Positions 50,732-60,162 of a DNA stretch of 64,000 nucleotides are shown piece by piece. Source of the DNA: Paenibacillus humicola (lineage in GTDB: Bacteria > Bacillota > Bacilli > Paenibacillales > Paenibacillaceae); assembly GCF_028826105.1 (NCBI RefSeq), contig NZ_JAQGPL010000001.1, forward strand, positions 4,986,501-5,050,500, given 5' to 3'. Below the pieces are notes generated by a model, which was not told the origin of the DNA, did no database searches, and saw nothing but the letters and a program-made list of their open reading frames with translations. A program made the translations under genes and the position numbers. Position 1 is the first letter of the stretch. The number at the start of each line of letters is the position of its first letter.

Positions 50732-52072
50732 TCAGGATTGCGGTTGAGATACTTTTGCCAGTTCGTTATCCACGTTCTTCTTCACTTCATCCAGCAGCGC
50801 TTGCGGCTGGCCCTTGCCGTTGATCGCGAGATCCTGCACCCGGGCCAGTTCGTCCCACAGCTTCTGGCCGACCGGCGTGACCGGGCGGAATTTCGCCGTC
50901 GGCATCAGGTCAAGGAACACCTTCAGGTTCGGGTTCTGGTCCATCTTCAGCTCTTCGTTGACCTTCGGCATTGCGGTAATATCGTTCGTGCCGTCCGGAC
51001 GCTTCGCCCAAAGGAGCGTTCCGTCATGGCCGGCGATAAATTTCATCAGCTCCCATGCCGCTTCCTTATGCTTGGCGCCTTTCGGAATCGCGTACGAGAA
51101 CCCGCCGGACCAGGTCGTGGACGGCAGCCCTGCCGGCGACGGAATCGGCGTCACGCCCCATTCGAAGTTCGGCTTCATTTTCGCCAAATCGTTCAGGATC
51201 CAGTTGCCGTCGACGATAAAGCCGACTTTGCCGGTCCAGAACGGATTGATGCCGGTTTGGCCCATCGCGTTGGAGAAGCTCGACAAGGTTGCGATATTGT
51301 ACTTCTTCGCGTAGCTGACCATCCATTCCAGCGCCTTGACGTTCTCCGGATTGTTCGGCGTCAGCTGGCCGTTTTCTTCGAATTTGCCGCCGAACGCCCA
51401 GCCGTACGTATAAATAAAGCCTTGGTTCATCCAGGGAATGAAGCCGATTTCGTCGTATTTGCCGCCGCCGGCTTTTTTGAACATTTTTGCCGACATCGCG
51501 TCCAGCTCGTCCATCGTTTTCGGCGGCTTGTTCGGGTCGAGGCCCGCTTTCTGCATCAGCGTTTTGTTATAATAAAGCGCCCGGGCGTCCGTTCCCCAAG
51601 GCAGCGCGTACACCTTGTTGTTGTAAGTCGCTTCCGCCCATACGCCGGGGTAATAATCGTCCTTGTTGATTCCGTCCCGGTCGATCAGCGGCGACAGATC
51701 CTCAAGCGAGCCTTTGGCGGCCCAGGAGCCGACCATAAACCGGTCGAGCTGCGCGACATCCGGCGGATTGCCGCCGGCAATCGACGTCAGCAGCTTGTCC
51801 GTCCCCTCGACGTAGGTCATTTTCACCTTAATATTCGGATGGGTTTTTTCGAATTCGTCAATGACATATTTCTGGTAATCGTTCTTGAAATCGCCGCCCC
51901 AGTTGACCCAGAAATCGACGGTCGTCGTCTGTTCGCCGCTCTTTCCGCTGCTGCCTCCGCTGTCCGACGTGCCTCCTTCGGCGGAGTTGCCGCCGCTGCC
52001 GCATCCCGAAAGCGCTACTGCGGCCGTCAAGAGCGTAGTGGAAAAAAGAATGAACGGTTTCCGATTGATCAT
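50732..52072 (-). CDS. ABC sugar transporter, solute-binding lipoprotein (family 1)
   Basis: The 446-residue protein has a lipoprotein signal ending in ALSGC, a Gly/Ser linker, and a CUT1-type binding fold (VDFWVNWGGDFKNDYQKYVIDEFEKTHPNIKVKMTYVEGTDKLL; YALPWGTDARALYYNKTLMQKAGLD; VGFIVDGNWILNDL; WSGGFSYAIPKGAKHKEAAWELMKFI). It follows the kinase gene by 101 bases, a spacer that contains a TACAAT-like -10 on the minus strand and may carry a second promoter. Confidence 0.93.
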   Translation of the reverse strand: MINRKPFILFSTTLLTAAVALSGCGSGGNSAEGGTSDSGGSSGKSGEQTTTVDFWVNWGGDFKNDYQKYVIDEFEKTHPNIKVKMTYVEGTDKLLTSIAGGNPPDVAQLDRFMVGSWAAKGSLEDLSPLIDRDGINKDDYYPGVWAEATYNNKVYALPWGTDARALYYNKTLMQKAGLDPNKPPKTMDELDAMSAKMFKKAGGGKYDEIGFIPWMNQGFIYTYGWAFGGKFEENGQLTPNNPENVKALEWMVSYAKKYNIATLSSFSNAMGQTGINPFWTGKVGFIVDGNWILNDLAKMKPNFEWGVTPIPSPAGLPSTTWSGGFSYAIPKGAKHKEAAWELMKFIAGHDGTLLWAKRPDGTNDITAMPKVNEELKMDQNPNLKVFLDLMPTAKFRPVTPVGQKLWDELARVQDLAINGKGQPQALLDEVKKNVDNELAKVSQPQS

Positions 52073-52173
52073 GAAGATCCTCCCTTTTGGTTTCGAATGC
52101 TTCTTTCTTATTGTAAAGGCTTACTTTGGTCCTGTATGGCAGGTGATTTTTGTTTTTACCGGGTGTGATTTTG

Positions 52174-53952
52174 TCATTTTCTGTTCATCGGCAGCAGCAC
52201 CGTCACCTTCGTGCCCGCGCCGAGCACGCTCTCGATCTCGAGTCCGAACCCGCTGCCGTAAATCAATTTAATGAGGGAATTGATGTTTTTCAGCGCAAAA
52301 TTGCTGCCCTCCCGGTTCTTTTCGCCATCCTTCAGCGCTTCCCGGATTTCGTTCAATTTGCCCGGGGTTATGCCGACACCGTCGTCGGTGACGACAAACT
52401 GCAGGTTATCCCCGACCCGGTTCCACGCGATGGCGACGCTGCCCTTGCCCCGCTTCTTCTCCAGCCCATGGAAAATGGCGTTCTCCACGATCGGCTGGAA
52501 CGCGAACTTCAGCACCTCGCATTCCGCCAGCTCCCGGTCGGCGGAGACGGACGTTTCGATCCGGTCCCCGAAGCGGATTTTCTGGATCTCGAAATAGTTG
52601 TCGATCAGCGTCATAATTTCGCTCACCTTGACAAACTCCCGGCCTTCGCTGAGACTCGCCCGGAAATAATTGGACAAGGAAAAAATCATCGTGCCGATCT
52701 CGTCCACCTTGTAAATTTTCGATATCCAGCGAATCGAATCGAGCGTGTTGTACAAGAAATGGGCGTTCATCTGGGAGGCGAACATCTTGAGCTGGAGTTC
52801 CTGCTGCAGCAGGCGCTGCACGTACAGCTCGTCGATCAAAGCTTTGATCCGCGCGATCATCCCATTGAAGCCGCGGGACAAAATGCCGAATTCATCCTTG
52901 CGGTGGGCGCTGATCTGAATCTCGAAATTGCCCTTCTTTGCTTCCTGCATGCCCCGCAGCAGCTGCTGCACCGGCTTGTTGAGCTGCCACGCCGCGAACA
53001 GGGCGTACCCGACGGCCACGGTCATAAATCCGGCGGCCAAATAAAGCGTAAACCGCCCCACCATCCGCGATTCCTGAACGAGCTCTTCCGCAGGCACGAG
53101 GCCGACCAGCTTCCAGCCGTTCGACAGTCCGGCGTGCATAACCATCATCCGTTCGCGCCCGATCTTCTTCGTTTCGATCCGGGAATCCTGGCCGGACAGC
53201 CGGAACGGAATCGTTTGCAGCAGCATGCGGCTGTCCCGGTTGCCGACGATCCGGTTGTTCCCGTCCACGATCATCGTGCTGCCCGAATCGCCCAAATTAA
53301 TTTGCGACAAAATGGTTGCCGGATCGATTTCGATCAGCATGACGCCGATGATCCGGTTGAGATTGTTCATGTCCTTGATCGCCCGGCCGAAGCAGAATAC
53401 AGGCCCCTGCCAGCGGTCGTCCGCCCAAGGCTTTGGAACCAGCGATTTCCGCATGCCGAACCAGACGACGCGGCCGTCCCCGCGAATGATGTCCCGATAC
53501 CACGCCTGCGACCGGATCGCAGCCGTCGGGGCCGGAATCGGACTGTAGCCGGTCGAATATTTGTACGAATTCGCATATTCGCCGAAAATGTACAGGTTGA
53601 CCAAATCATTTTTCGAATTGAGCAGGTTGGCGATAAAATCGCCGATTTCTTTGTTCGTCTCGTCCCGCTCGTAATTGTCCGTGAAATCGTCTTTAATGCT
53701 TTGCTGCAGCTTCTTGCTTCCTAATAAATAGAAGGATCTGGTGCTGTATTCCTCCATGATCAGGTCGAGACGCTCGCCCGACTGCCGGATCGCCTGCTGC
53801 GTAATGGAGCCGACCTTCTCCTGAATGATGCGGGTCGATTTGTTGTAAAAATAAAAGCCCATGATCGCGATGCTGACGGAAATGCCCACAAAACAGAGAA
53901 AAAACAAGCGGTGTCCGACGGACGTCCATTGAAATTTCGGCAGCCATTTCAT
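52174..53952 (-). CDS. Membrane sensor histidine kinase, YesM type
   Basis: The 592-residue kinase has an N-terminal helix (LFFLCFVGISVSIAIMGFYFY), an extracellular region of about 260 residues of the double-cache type (WYRDIIRGDGRVVWFG), a second helix, HAMP, and the catalytic core: FASQMNAHFLYNTLDSIRWISK, VENAIFHGLEKKRG, TDDGVGITPG. The usual proline before the phospho-acceptor histidine (NPHFLYN) is alanine here (NAHFLYN). It follows its response regulator by 15 bases, the reverse order of the other two systems in the window. Confidence 0.92.
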   Translation of the reverse strand: MKWLPKFQWTSVGHRLFFLCFVGISVSIAIMGFYFYNKSTRIIQEKVGSITQQAIRQSGERLDLIMEEYSTRSFYLLGSKKLQQSIKDDFTDNYERDETNKEIGDFIANLLNSKNDLVNLYIFGEYANSYKYSTGYSPIPAPTAAIRSQAWYRDIIRGDGRVVWFGMRKSLVPKPWADDRWQGPVFCFGRAIKDMNNLNRIIGVMLIEIDPATILSQINLGDSGSTMIVDGNNRIVGNRDSRMLLQTIPFRLSGQDSRIETKKIGRERMMVMHAGLSNGWKLVGLVPAEELVQESRMVGRFTLYLAAGFMTVAVGYALFAAWQLNKPVQQLLRGMQEAKKGNFEIQISAHRKDEFGILSRGFNGMIARIKALIDELYVQRLLQQELQLKMFASQMNAHFLYNTLDSIRWISKIYKVDEIGTMIFSLSNYFRASLSEGREFVKVSEIMTLIDNYFEIQKIRFGDRIETSVSADRELAECEVLKFAFQPIVENAIFHGLEKKRGKGSVAIAWNRVGDNLQFVVTDDGVGITPGKLNEIREALKDGEKNREGSNFALKNINSLIKLIYGSGFGLEIESVLGAGTKVTVLLPMNRK

Positions 53953-53967
53953 CCTCCGGCCGCCCCC

Positions 53968-55578
53968 TTACAGTCCGTGCTCGCGGAACTGAACCGGGGG
54001 TATCCCTTCCAGCTCCTTGAATACTTTCGTGAAATGACGAACGTCGGTGTAGCCGACGGCGGCGGAAATTTCGTAAATTTTGAGCGTGGTTTCCTTCAGC
54101 AGCTGCTTCGCCCGCTCGATGCGCGACCGGACGATATATTTGCTGAACGTTTCGCCCATTTCTTCGTGGAATATTTTGCTGAAGTAGGAGTGGTTCAAAT
54201 AGAGATGCTCGGCTACGTCGCCCAGGGTGACCGGCTCGTCCCGGTGCTGATCCATATACTGCAGCGCCCGCTCGATAATCCATTTGCGGCTGCGCTGCGG
54301 CCGGCTCTCCGGACGCTGCCGGCGCAGCTCGGCGAGCAGCGCCTCCTCAAGCCCGCTCAACGTGCACAGCGGAAGGCGGAAGGAAACGGCCTGCTCTTCG
54401 GTTGAAGGGCGGCGGCAAAGATGCGAATTTTGCTTGGCGTTGACATTTTGAAACAGCAGCCTTAAGCCTCGGATGACCGTCAAAGGAAGGTAACGCTCCC
54501 GCTCGGCGTGTACATGCGCGACGAGCTCGCGGACCAGCTGCTCCTGCAGCTTGGCGTCGCCCGCCTTCAGCGCGGATGCGAAGCGCGTGTCCCAGCCGGC
54601 GGGGCCGAAATAAGGCGCGCCCGCTTGCTGCGAAGGAGCGCCTTTCGCAATGCCTCCGCCGTCGTAAAACCAGAAAGAGACGCCGTGCAGCGCCTCCTCG
54701 TAAAGCTCCGGAAGCTGGGCGAGATCAGCCTCCCTCTCCGAATAGCCGATGGCGATCCGGATGCCGAGCATCTGGCCGGCTTGGGCAATCAGCCACGGCA
54801 GCCTGGAAGCGATAGCCGGTTCCGCAAGGCCGGCCGGAGGCGATTCGGACTGGAGCAGGGCGAGATCGGCTTCGCCGGCGCTTTTCCGTTCCGCGAGCGG
54901 GATGGCCAGCAGGGGACCGAAGCGGCGCCCCGTTTCTTCCATTATGTTGCCCAGGGCGTATAGGATGAGCGCTCGGTCGCGGGCCGTCTCCGCCTTCCTC
55001 CCCCAATCCGTCACCTTAACGGCGAAGGCGCGAATTGCGCGCGGATCGAGATCGAGCCGCAGCGCGCGCAGCTGCTCCTCCAGCCTGCCGGCCGTATACG
55101 GCTCGCGCGAGAGCAGCATGTCGAACAGCCGCTGCCTGGCGAGCAGCATCGATTCGCGTGCCGACCGGGCGAGCGTGTGCAGCTCCGCCTCCTTCGCCCG
55201 TTCCTGCTTCAGCTCGCGCACGCAGCGCCGAACGACGTCCAGGATACTTTCCTCCTGAAAAGGCTTGAGGATATAGTCGAACGCCCCGTTTTTCAGCGCG
55301 TCCCGCGCATACTCGAATTCGCTGTAGCCGCTCATGATGATCACCTTCGTTTCCAGCTTCTGCTTCCTCAGCTCTTGCAGCAAAGCGATACCGTCCATAA
55401 CGGGCATGACGATGTCGGTAATGATGATGTCCGGCGCGTGCAATTCGACCATCCGGAGCGCCTCCTCGCCGTCCGCTGCCTCGCCCATCAGGCGGATGCC
55501 TTCGGCCTCCCAGTCGATCGTCCCGCACAGCCCTTTTCGAATCCAACGCTCGTCCTCTACGATCAGCAAGGAAAACAT
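53968..55578 (-). CDS. Response regulator, YesN type
   Basis: The 536-residue regulator has a receiver domain (FSLLIVEDERWIRKGLCGT; phospho-acceptor in DIIITDIVMPVMDGIALL; K in DYILKPFQEESI), a GGDEF-like middle region (IRIAIGYSEREADLAQLPELYEEAL) and a C-terminal AraC domain (YLNHSYFSKIFHEEMGETFSKYIVRSRIERAKQLL, then VGYTDVRHFTKVFKELEGIPPVQFREHGL). First gene of the operon, with AAAGGAGGAA before the ATG and a cre box immediately upstream. Confidence 0.93.
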   Translation of the reverse strand: MFSLLIVEDERWIRKGLCGTIDWEAEGIRLMGEAADGEEALRMVELHAPDIIITDIVMPVMDGIALLQELRKQKLETKVIIMSGYSEFEYARDALKNGAFDYILKPFQEESILDVVRRCVRELKQERAKEAELHTLARSARESMLLARQRLFDMLLSREPYTAGRLEEQLRALRLDLDPRAIRAFAVKVTDWGRKAETARDRALILYALGNIMEETGRRFGPLLAIPLAERKSAGEADLALLQSESPPAGLAEPAIASRLPWLIAQAGQMLGIRIAIGYSEREADLAQLPELYEEALHGVSFWFYDGGGIAKGAPSQQAGAPYFGPAGWDTRFASALKAGDAKLQEQLVRELVAHVHAERERYLPLTVIRGLRLLFQNVNAKQNSHLCRRPSTEEQAVSFRLPLCTLSGLEEALLAELRRQRPESRPQRSRKWIIERALQYMDQHRDEPVTLGDVAEHLYLNHSYFSKIFHEEMGETFSKYIVRSRIERAKQLLKETTLKIYEISAAVGYTDVRHFTKVFKELEGIPPVQFREHGL

Positions 55579-55594
55579 GTTATTCCTCCTTTTT

Positions 55595-55608
55595 TGTATT
55601 CGCTTTCA
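55595..55608 (-). promoter_or_regulatory. cre box ahead of the second sugar ABC operon
   Basis: On the minus strand TGAAAGCGAATACA fits the broader CcpA pattern WTGNAANCGNWNNCA except that no flanking base was scored, and 13 of 14 positions of the stricter form. It lies 17 bases upstream of the start codon, just before the ribosome binding site, a position suited to blocking elongation. Confidence 0.6.
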
Positions 55609-56193
55609 CAACCGATTTTTGTAGGGTCCGTTCACTCCGATTTTTCTTATTCATCCGCTCCTTCACGTCAGATTTCGTCACATTGCAGGACTCAGATGTA
55701 CCCAATAATTTAACATATAGGCCTCGATGCCCGCATTAGGAATTTGTGGATTCATTTTATTCAAAATTGCGACATTATTCGTTGGATTTCGCAGCCGGAT
55801 GTCGTGAATTTTGACCTTTTTCCTCCCTTAGCAGGATATGGCGGAGCTGCCAATTGATCCGTTATGTCCGGTTCACTTTCCACAGATTCCCTTTCTCCCT
55901 GCCTACGGCGGGAACCCGGGCGCAAGGCTTCGCCAGGGCGGGCAAACGGGTGTGTTTTCACGACACAAAAAAAGACAGCCCCAAGCGTACAAGTACGTTT
56001 GGCGCTGTCTCTTTCGAGCGCGATTCCATTGAAACTAAGCTGAAATTGCTGCATTCGCCGGGGGACCCGGCGGCGGCTTCACGTACAGCCGAAAGCGTTC
56101 CGACTGGGCTGCCTAACTCAGCGGCCCGCCTTGTCAGGCGGGGGGATGCGTTTTAACCCAGGCAAAAAGGCATGGCGGCAATGCGGGTTACGG
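55609..56193. other. Gene-free spacer containing a strong hairpin
   Basis: About 585 bases between the response regulator start and the nucleoside hydrolase stop show no supported gene. A minus-strand open frame (55761-56054) runs straight through the terminator and lacks a ribosome binding site. The part nearest the regulator is AT-rich and should hold the operon promoter. Confidence 0.55.
55966..56009 (-). terminator. Terminator downstream of the nucleoside hydrolase gene
   Basis: A 36-base hairpin pairs GACAGC/GCTGTC, CCAA/TTGG and CGTAC/GTACG with single mismatches between, followed on the minus strand by seven T residues. It is about 185 bases after the nucleoside hydrolase stop. Confidence 0.82.
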
Positions 56194-57117
56194 TCAGTCC
56201 GCGTTCCGCAGTTTGCCGAACAGATCGGTGAACACCTGGTCGCGGTGAATATGGCGGACAACGCGAATCAGGTGCCGCGTAGGGTCGGCGCTCCAGCGAA
56301 AGTCCGCGGAGAGCACCGGGCTGTGGACGAGCGAGCTCGGGCACCAGCCGTCGTTCAGCAGCCACGCGACCGCCGAAATATCCCAGATAACGCGGGAATA
56401 GCCGAAATGGTCCGCGCTGCATGCTTTGTACGTCTCGTATAAATAATCGCCGAGCTGGCCGCTACCCCGCACATAATCGCGCATTTCCGAAAGCGTCGTC
56501 AGCAAATGGGAGGCTGCGCCCATACACGGAATCAGCACGAGCGGAACGCCGCTGTCCAATACGATGCGCGAAGCGTGAAGGTCCTGCGCCAAATTAAACT
56601 CGTTCGTGTCCGGCCAATGAAGCGCATTTCCGCCGAGCCAGACGATGACGATCTTCCCGGCAATGCGCGGCTCCATGGCAATCGCCGAGGCGATATTGGT
56701 AATCGCCCCGATCGCGACGACGTAGAGCGGGTCGTCATCCGGCGAAGCCATCGCCCGCCGGACCAAATCGCGCGCCGCCTCGCTTTCCACAGGCGTATCG
56801 GGGCCCGGCAAGTACGCCGTGGAGCCACGAAGGATCGGGGTGCCGGACATTTCCGGCAGCAGCGATGCGATTTTGTGCAGCTCCCGGTAGCTCTTCTCCA
56901 TGCCGTCCTCCGGTCCGCTCGACAGCTCGTTATGGAACGGCGCCGCATAGAACGCTTCGATCTTCAACCTTTCCGGGGATTTGACCGCATACGCGATGGC
57001 GAACTGGTCGTCGATTTCGTTGTACGTATCCGTATCGAGCACCATGCGGATGCGCCCGTTCGGAAAAGCGAGCCGCCGGATCCGCTTGTCCTCGGTCATC
57101 TCTGCATACCTCAGCAT
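56194..57117 (-). CDS. Inosine-uridine type nucleoside hydrolase
   Basis: Cleaves the N-glycosidic bond of ribonucleosides to base and ribose. The 307-residue protein carries the calcium-binding aspartate cluster near the N-terminus (MVLDTDTYNEIDDQFAIAYA; D28, D30, D36, D37, slightly longer spacing than the common DTDPGIDD form), LYVVAIGAITNIASAI in the middle, and NEFNLAQDLHASRIVLDSGVPLVLIPC. GGAGG lies nine bases before the ATG. It starts 51 bases after the spermidine-synthase-like gene on the same strand. Confidence 0.9.
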   Translation of the reverse strand: MLRYAEMTEDKRIRRLAFPNGRIRMVLDTDTYNEIDDQFAIAYAVKSPERLKIEAFYAAPFHNELSSGPEDGMEKSYRELHKIASLLPEMSGTPILRGSTAYLPGPDTPVESEAARDLVRRAMASPDDDPLYVVAIGAITNIASAIAMEPRIAGKIVIVWLGGNALHWPDTNEFNLAQDLHASRIVLDSGVPLVLIPCMGAASHLLTTLSEMRDYVRGSGQLGDYLYETYKACSADHFGYSRVIWDISAVAWLLNDGWCPSSLVHSPVLSADFRWSADPTRHLIRVVRHIHRDQVFTDLFGKLRNAD

Positions 57118-57168
57118 AACCGTTAACCTCCTTCAATTCACGTCCGTCTTTTTTTGTCGTATCTCGCA

Positions 57169-57897
57169 TCAGTACAGCCCTGCGCCGATCCGGATTTCAG
57201 CAAAACCCGCCATCCGGCGCGCACGATAAACAATCGGGCGGCGGCTGCCCATCAAGAGGATGTTTTGGAGCCCGGCAGCCCCGTCCTTCGGCAGAGCAAA
57301 CGCTTTCGTATAAGCGAACACCGCGCCGAGCGACATATAAACGGCATGAATCCGCGGATCGTCCGCTCCTTTCCCTGCGAGGTTCAGGATGACCGCCCCG
57401 TCCGCATCGAGCTTGCCGCCGGCCAGCGCAAAAAACTCCTCCGATGTTAGATGAGCCGGCGTGCCTTTCTCCGTAAACGCATCCACGACGATATAATCGT
57501 ACGCATTCGCCCGCTCCCGTTCGAGCAGGCGGCGCCCGTCGCCGATATGTACGCGATCCCCGCGGAATCCGAAATACGTCCGGCTCAGCTCCGCTATGGT
57601 TCCGTCCAGCTCCGCGGACTTTACCCGCTTCCCGGCCGCGTGCCCGGCAATCGTCCCGATGCCGTGCCCGATAAGAAAAACGTCCTCGTAAGCGGGATCG
57701 CCGCAAGCCATCAAATGCAGGATCGCCTGCGGATACTCGAGCACGATGCGTTCCGGCCGGTCCAGATCGATCGCTCCCTGCACCGCCCCGTCCGCAAACT
57801 GCAGCACCCGGAAGCGGCCTTTTTCGCTGTACAGCTCCGCCGTTTCGCAAACCGTAATCTCGCCCGTTTCGCCGGGCTGCCTGAACAGCACGCGCAC
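57169..57897 (-). CDS. Spermidine synthase-like SAM-binding protein
   Basis: The 242-residue product has the methyltransferase/spermidine synthase Rossmann core (FLIGHGIGTIAGHAAGKRVKSAELDG; DRVHIGDGRRLLERERANAYDYIVVDAFTEKGTPAHLTSEEFF). The DxxD region differs from true polyamine synthases, so a methyltransferase or another aminopropyl-transfer-like activity is possible. GTG 57897 has GGAGGAGAAG ahead. Members of this short group are often annotated as fused-MFS or SpeE-like proteins. Confidence 0.8.
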   Translation of the reverse strand: MRVLFRQPGETGEITVCETAELYSEKGRFRVLQFADGAVQGAIDLDRPERIVLEYPQAILHLMACGDPAYEDVFLIGHGIGTIAGHAAGKRVKSAELDGTIAELSRTYFGFRGDRVHIGDGRRLLERERANAYDYIVVDAFTEKGTPAHLTSEEFFALAGGKLDADGAVILNLAGKGADDPRIHAVYMSLGAVFAYTKAFALPKDGAAGLQNILLMGSRRPIVYRARRMAGFAEIRIGAGLY

Positions 57898-58061
57898 TTC
57901 TTTCTTCTCCTCCTTCCGTCAAAGAGAGTGTAGCACAGTGCGGTCCGGGCCGAAACGGCCAATAATCAGGCAAACGTCATGGCTCCCGTTCAAAGCGGAT
58001 TGTGATAAGATAAATGAAGGCGCATTCGCGGCACGAGCATGTCGAAAGGCGGGATGTCATC

Positions 58062-58718
58062 ATGGAATACGAGTACTTGCTGCGGATCGTTTTGGCCGGT
58101 GTCTGCGGCATCGTGATCGGCTACGAACGGAAAAGCCGGATGAAGGAAGCGGGCATACGAACGCACTTCGTCGTCGCGATCGGGGCGGCTCTCATGATGG
58201 TGGTGTCCAAATACGGCTTCGGAGATATGACCGGTTCCGCCTCGGTTGCGCTCGATCCGTCGCGGGTGGCGGCGCAGGTCGTCAGCGGCATCGGCTTTCT
58301 CGGCGCGGGCATGATTTTCATGCAGCGGCAGACGGTTAAAGGCCTGACGACCGCCGCGGGCTTATGGGCGACTGCCGGCATCGGCATGGCGATCGGCTCG
58401 GGCCTGTTCGTCATCGGCATCGGCGTGACCGTGCTGATCGTTGCCGCGCAGCTGCTGCTGCACAGCCATTTCAGCTGGCTCGCCACGCCGAAGACCGATC
58501 AGCTCGCCATCCGTCTGGCGAACGAGCCCGGCGCCGTCGGCCGCATCGAGCAGCTGCTGCGCGGCAAGGACGTCGCGATTTTAACCTTTCATGCGGAAAA
58601 AGGCGTCTCGGACATTCAATTGGACATTACGGTGCGAATGCCCGCCGGCATGGAGGCCGAGCAGCTGCTGCCGCTCATCCAGGACGCGGCGTTCGTCCAT
58701 ACCGTGGAGGTTCATTGA
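58062..58718 (+). CDS. MgtC/SapB family membrane protein
   Basis: The 218-residue protein has the MgtC N-terminal membrane domain (RIVLAGVCGIVIGYERKSRMKEAGIRTHFVVAIGAALMMVVSKYG; VVSGIGFLGAGMIFMQRQTVKGLTTAAGLWATAGIGMAIGSG) and a C-terminal ACT-like cytoplasmic domain. Bacterial relatives are linked to Mg2+ or acid adaptation. ATG 58062 is used because AAAGGCGGG precedes it; the open frame upstream is not needed. Divergent from the SpeE-like gene and convergent with the MFS gene. Confidence 0.92.
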   Translation: MEYEYLLRIVLAGVCGIVIGYERKSRMKEAGIRTHFVVAIGAALMMVVSKYGFGDMTGSASVALDPSRVAAQVVSGIGFLGAGMIFMQRQTVKGLTTAAGLWATAGIGMAIGSGLFVIGIGVTVLIVAAQLLLHSHFSWLATPKTDQLAIRLANEPGAVGRIEQLLRGKDVAILTFHAEKGVSDIQLDITVRMPAGMEAEQLLPLIQDAAFVHTVEVH

Positions 58719-58841
58719 AAGAGGCAGCCCGGCTCCGGGCAAAGCAAGAAGAAACGGCTGACGCCGTCTATGGCGTATTAGCCATTTCTTCGCTTGGAAT
58801 TATAAGAAGGGTCACTTCGGAACTTATATTTTGGAAAAAAT

Positions 58842-58873
58842 AAGCCTTGGCGCCGCCGCCAAGGCTTGTTTTT
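58842..58873. terminator. Bidirectional terminator between mgtC-like and fsr-like genes
   Basis: AAGCCTTGGC and GCCAAGGCTT form a perfect stem over a six-base loop, followed by GTTTTT on the plus strand and by ATTTTTT on the minus strand. It serves both convergent genes. Confidence 0.88.
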
Positions 58874-58880
58874 CCCGATC

Positions 58881-60143
58881 TTATTGTACGGACGGCCGCT
58901 TCCGGTCCGACGGCATAAAGACGGCGAGGATGCCGAGCACCGGCAGCACGCTGCACCAGATCATGACGTCGGCAAGGCCGTAGACGTCCGCCATTTTGCC
59001 GAGAATGACCGCGCCCAGCGCGCCCATCCCGAAGGCAAGCCCGGTGATCAGCCCCGAGGCCATGCCGACGTTACCCGGCAGCAGCTCCTGCGCATAGACG
59101 ACACTGACCGAGAAGCCGGACTGCAAAATAAAGCCGAGCACGACGATCAGCGGGTACATCCATGCGAGCGGGAGGTGCGGCAGGAGCAGCGCAAACGGCG
59201 CGGACCCCGCAATGGAGTAGAACATCATGTTTTTCCGTCCGAAGCGGTCGGCCATCATCCCGCCGAAGAAGGTGCCGGCCACGCCCGCCGCCATGAACAG
59301 AAACAGCGGAATTTGAGCCGCTTCCTTCGATAACCCGTAAACATCCATCGTATAAAACTGGTAAAAGGTGCCGATCGCCGCGCCGTACCACGAACGGGCG
59401 AAAACGATCAGAATGAGCAGACCGAGCGCGAAGGCGATCGTGCGGCTTTCCTTCGACTGCGCCAGCCGTTCGCCCGCGGCCGGCTTCCGCTTGACCGGCT
59501 TGCCGTGCTCGGCGAGCTGCGAAGCGTACCAGGGCATCACTTTCAGTGAAATGATGATGGCAAAAGCCGCAAGGATCGTGCCCCAGACGGCTCCGCGCTG
59601 CCCGAGCGGCAGGAAGATGAACATCGTCATCAGCGGCGCCAGCGACTGGCCGAAGTTCCCCCCGACCTGGTAGATCGACTGGGAAAGTCCCCGGCGGGCG
59701 CCCGCGGCGAAATAGACGACCCGCGAGCCTTCAGGGTGAAACACCGCCGAGCCGAGGCCGACGAAGACGGTGGCCACAATGAGCATCAGGAAGCCGGGCG
59801 CATACGCGAGACCGGCCATCCCGAGCATGCTCATGGCCATGCCGACCGGGAGCATCCATGGTGACGGCCGCTTGTCGGAGACGATGCCGACGGCCGGCTG
59901 CATGACCGACGAGGTCATGTTCAGCGTAAAGGCGATCCAGCCCACCTGCGTAAAGTTCAAATGGAGCGATTCTTCGAGAACGGGGAACAACGCGCTGACG
60001 ACGGACTGCATGGAATCGTTGAGCATGTGCACGGCGCTGACCGCAAACAGGATCGAGTATACGGTCCCGGTCCGGATCGCCTGCGCCTTCACTTCTTTGG
60101 CCGTTTCTGCCGATGTGATCACGGGTACAACCTCCGTTTTCAC
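58881..60143 (-). CDS. fsr: MFS transporter, fosmidomycin-resistance (Fsr) type
   Basis: The 420-residue efflux-type transporter has twelve predicted helices. Family marks are VHMLNDSMQSVVSALFPVLEESLHLNFTQVGWIAFTLNMTSSVMQPAVG, FVGLGSAVFHPEGSRVVYFAAGARRGLSQSIYQVGGNFGQSLAPL and FFGGMMADRFGRKNMM. Actual substrate range is not known. A perfect hairpin sits 20 bases ahead of the start codon in the leader, and CGGAGG serves as ribosome binding site. Confidence 0.88.
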   Translation of the reverse strand: MKTEVVPVITSAETAKEVKAQAIRTGTVYSILFAVSAVHMLNDSMQSVVSALFPVLEESLHLNFTQVGWIAFTLNMTSSVMQPAVGIVSDKRPSPWMLPVGMAMSMLGMAGLAYAPGFLMLIVATVFVGLGSAVFHPEGSRVVYFAAGARRGLSQSIYQVGGNFGQSLAPLMTMFIFLPLGQRGAVWGTILAAFAIIISLKVMPWYASQLAEHGKPVKRKPAAGERLAQSKESRTIAFALGLLILIVFARSWYGAAIGTFYQFYTMDVYGLSKEAAQIPLFLFMAAGVAGTFFGGMMADRFGRKNMMFYSIAGSAPFALLLPHLPLAWMYPLIVVLGFILQSGFSVSVVYAQELLPGNVGMASGLITGLAFGMGALGAVILGKMADVYGLADVMIWCSVLPVLGILAVFMPSDRKRPSVQ

Positions 60144-60162
60144 TCCCCGTGAACGCAGCAGA

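Noticed and set aside
55761..56054. Minus-strand open frame of 97 codons in the spacer
   Set aside because: It passes through a strong terminator hairpin, has no ribosome binding site and no protein-like motif.
55860..56190. Insertion-sequence remnant in the spacer before the nucleoside hydrolase gene
   Set aside because: The GC-rich repeats and hairpin look mobile-element-like, but there are no paired terminal inverted repeats, target duplication or transposase fragment.
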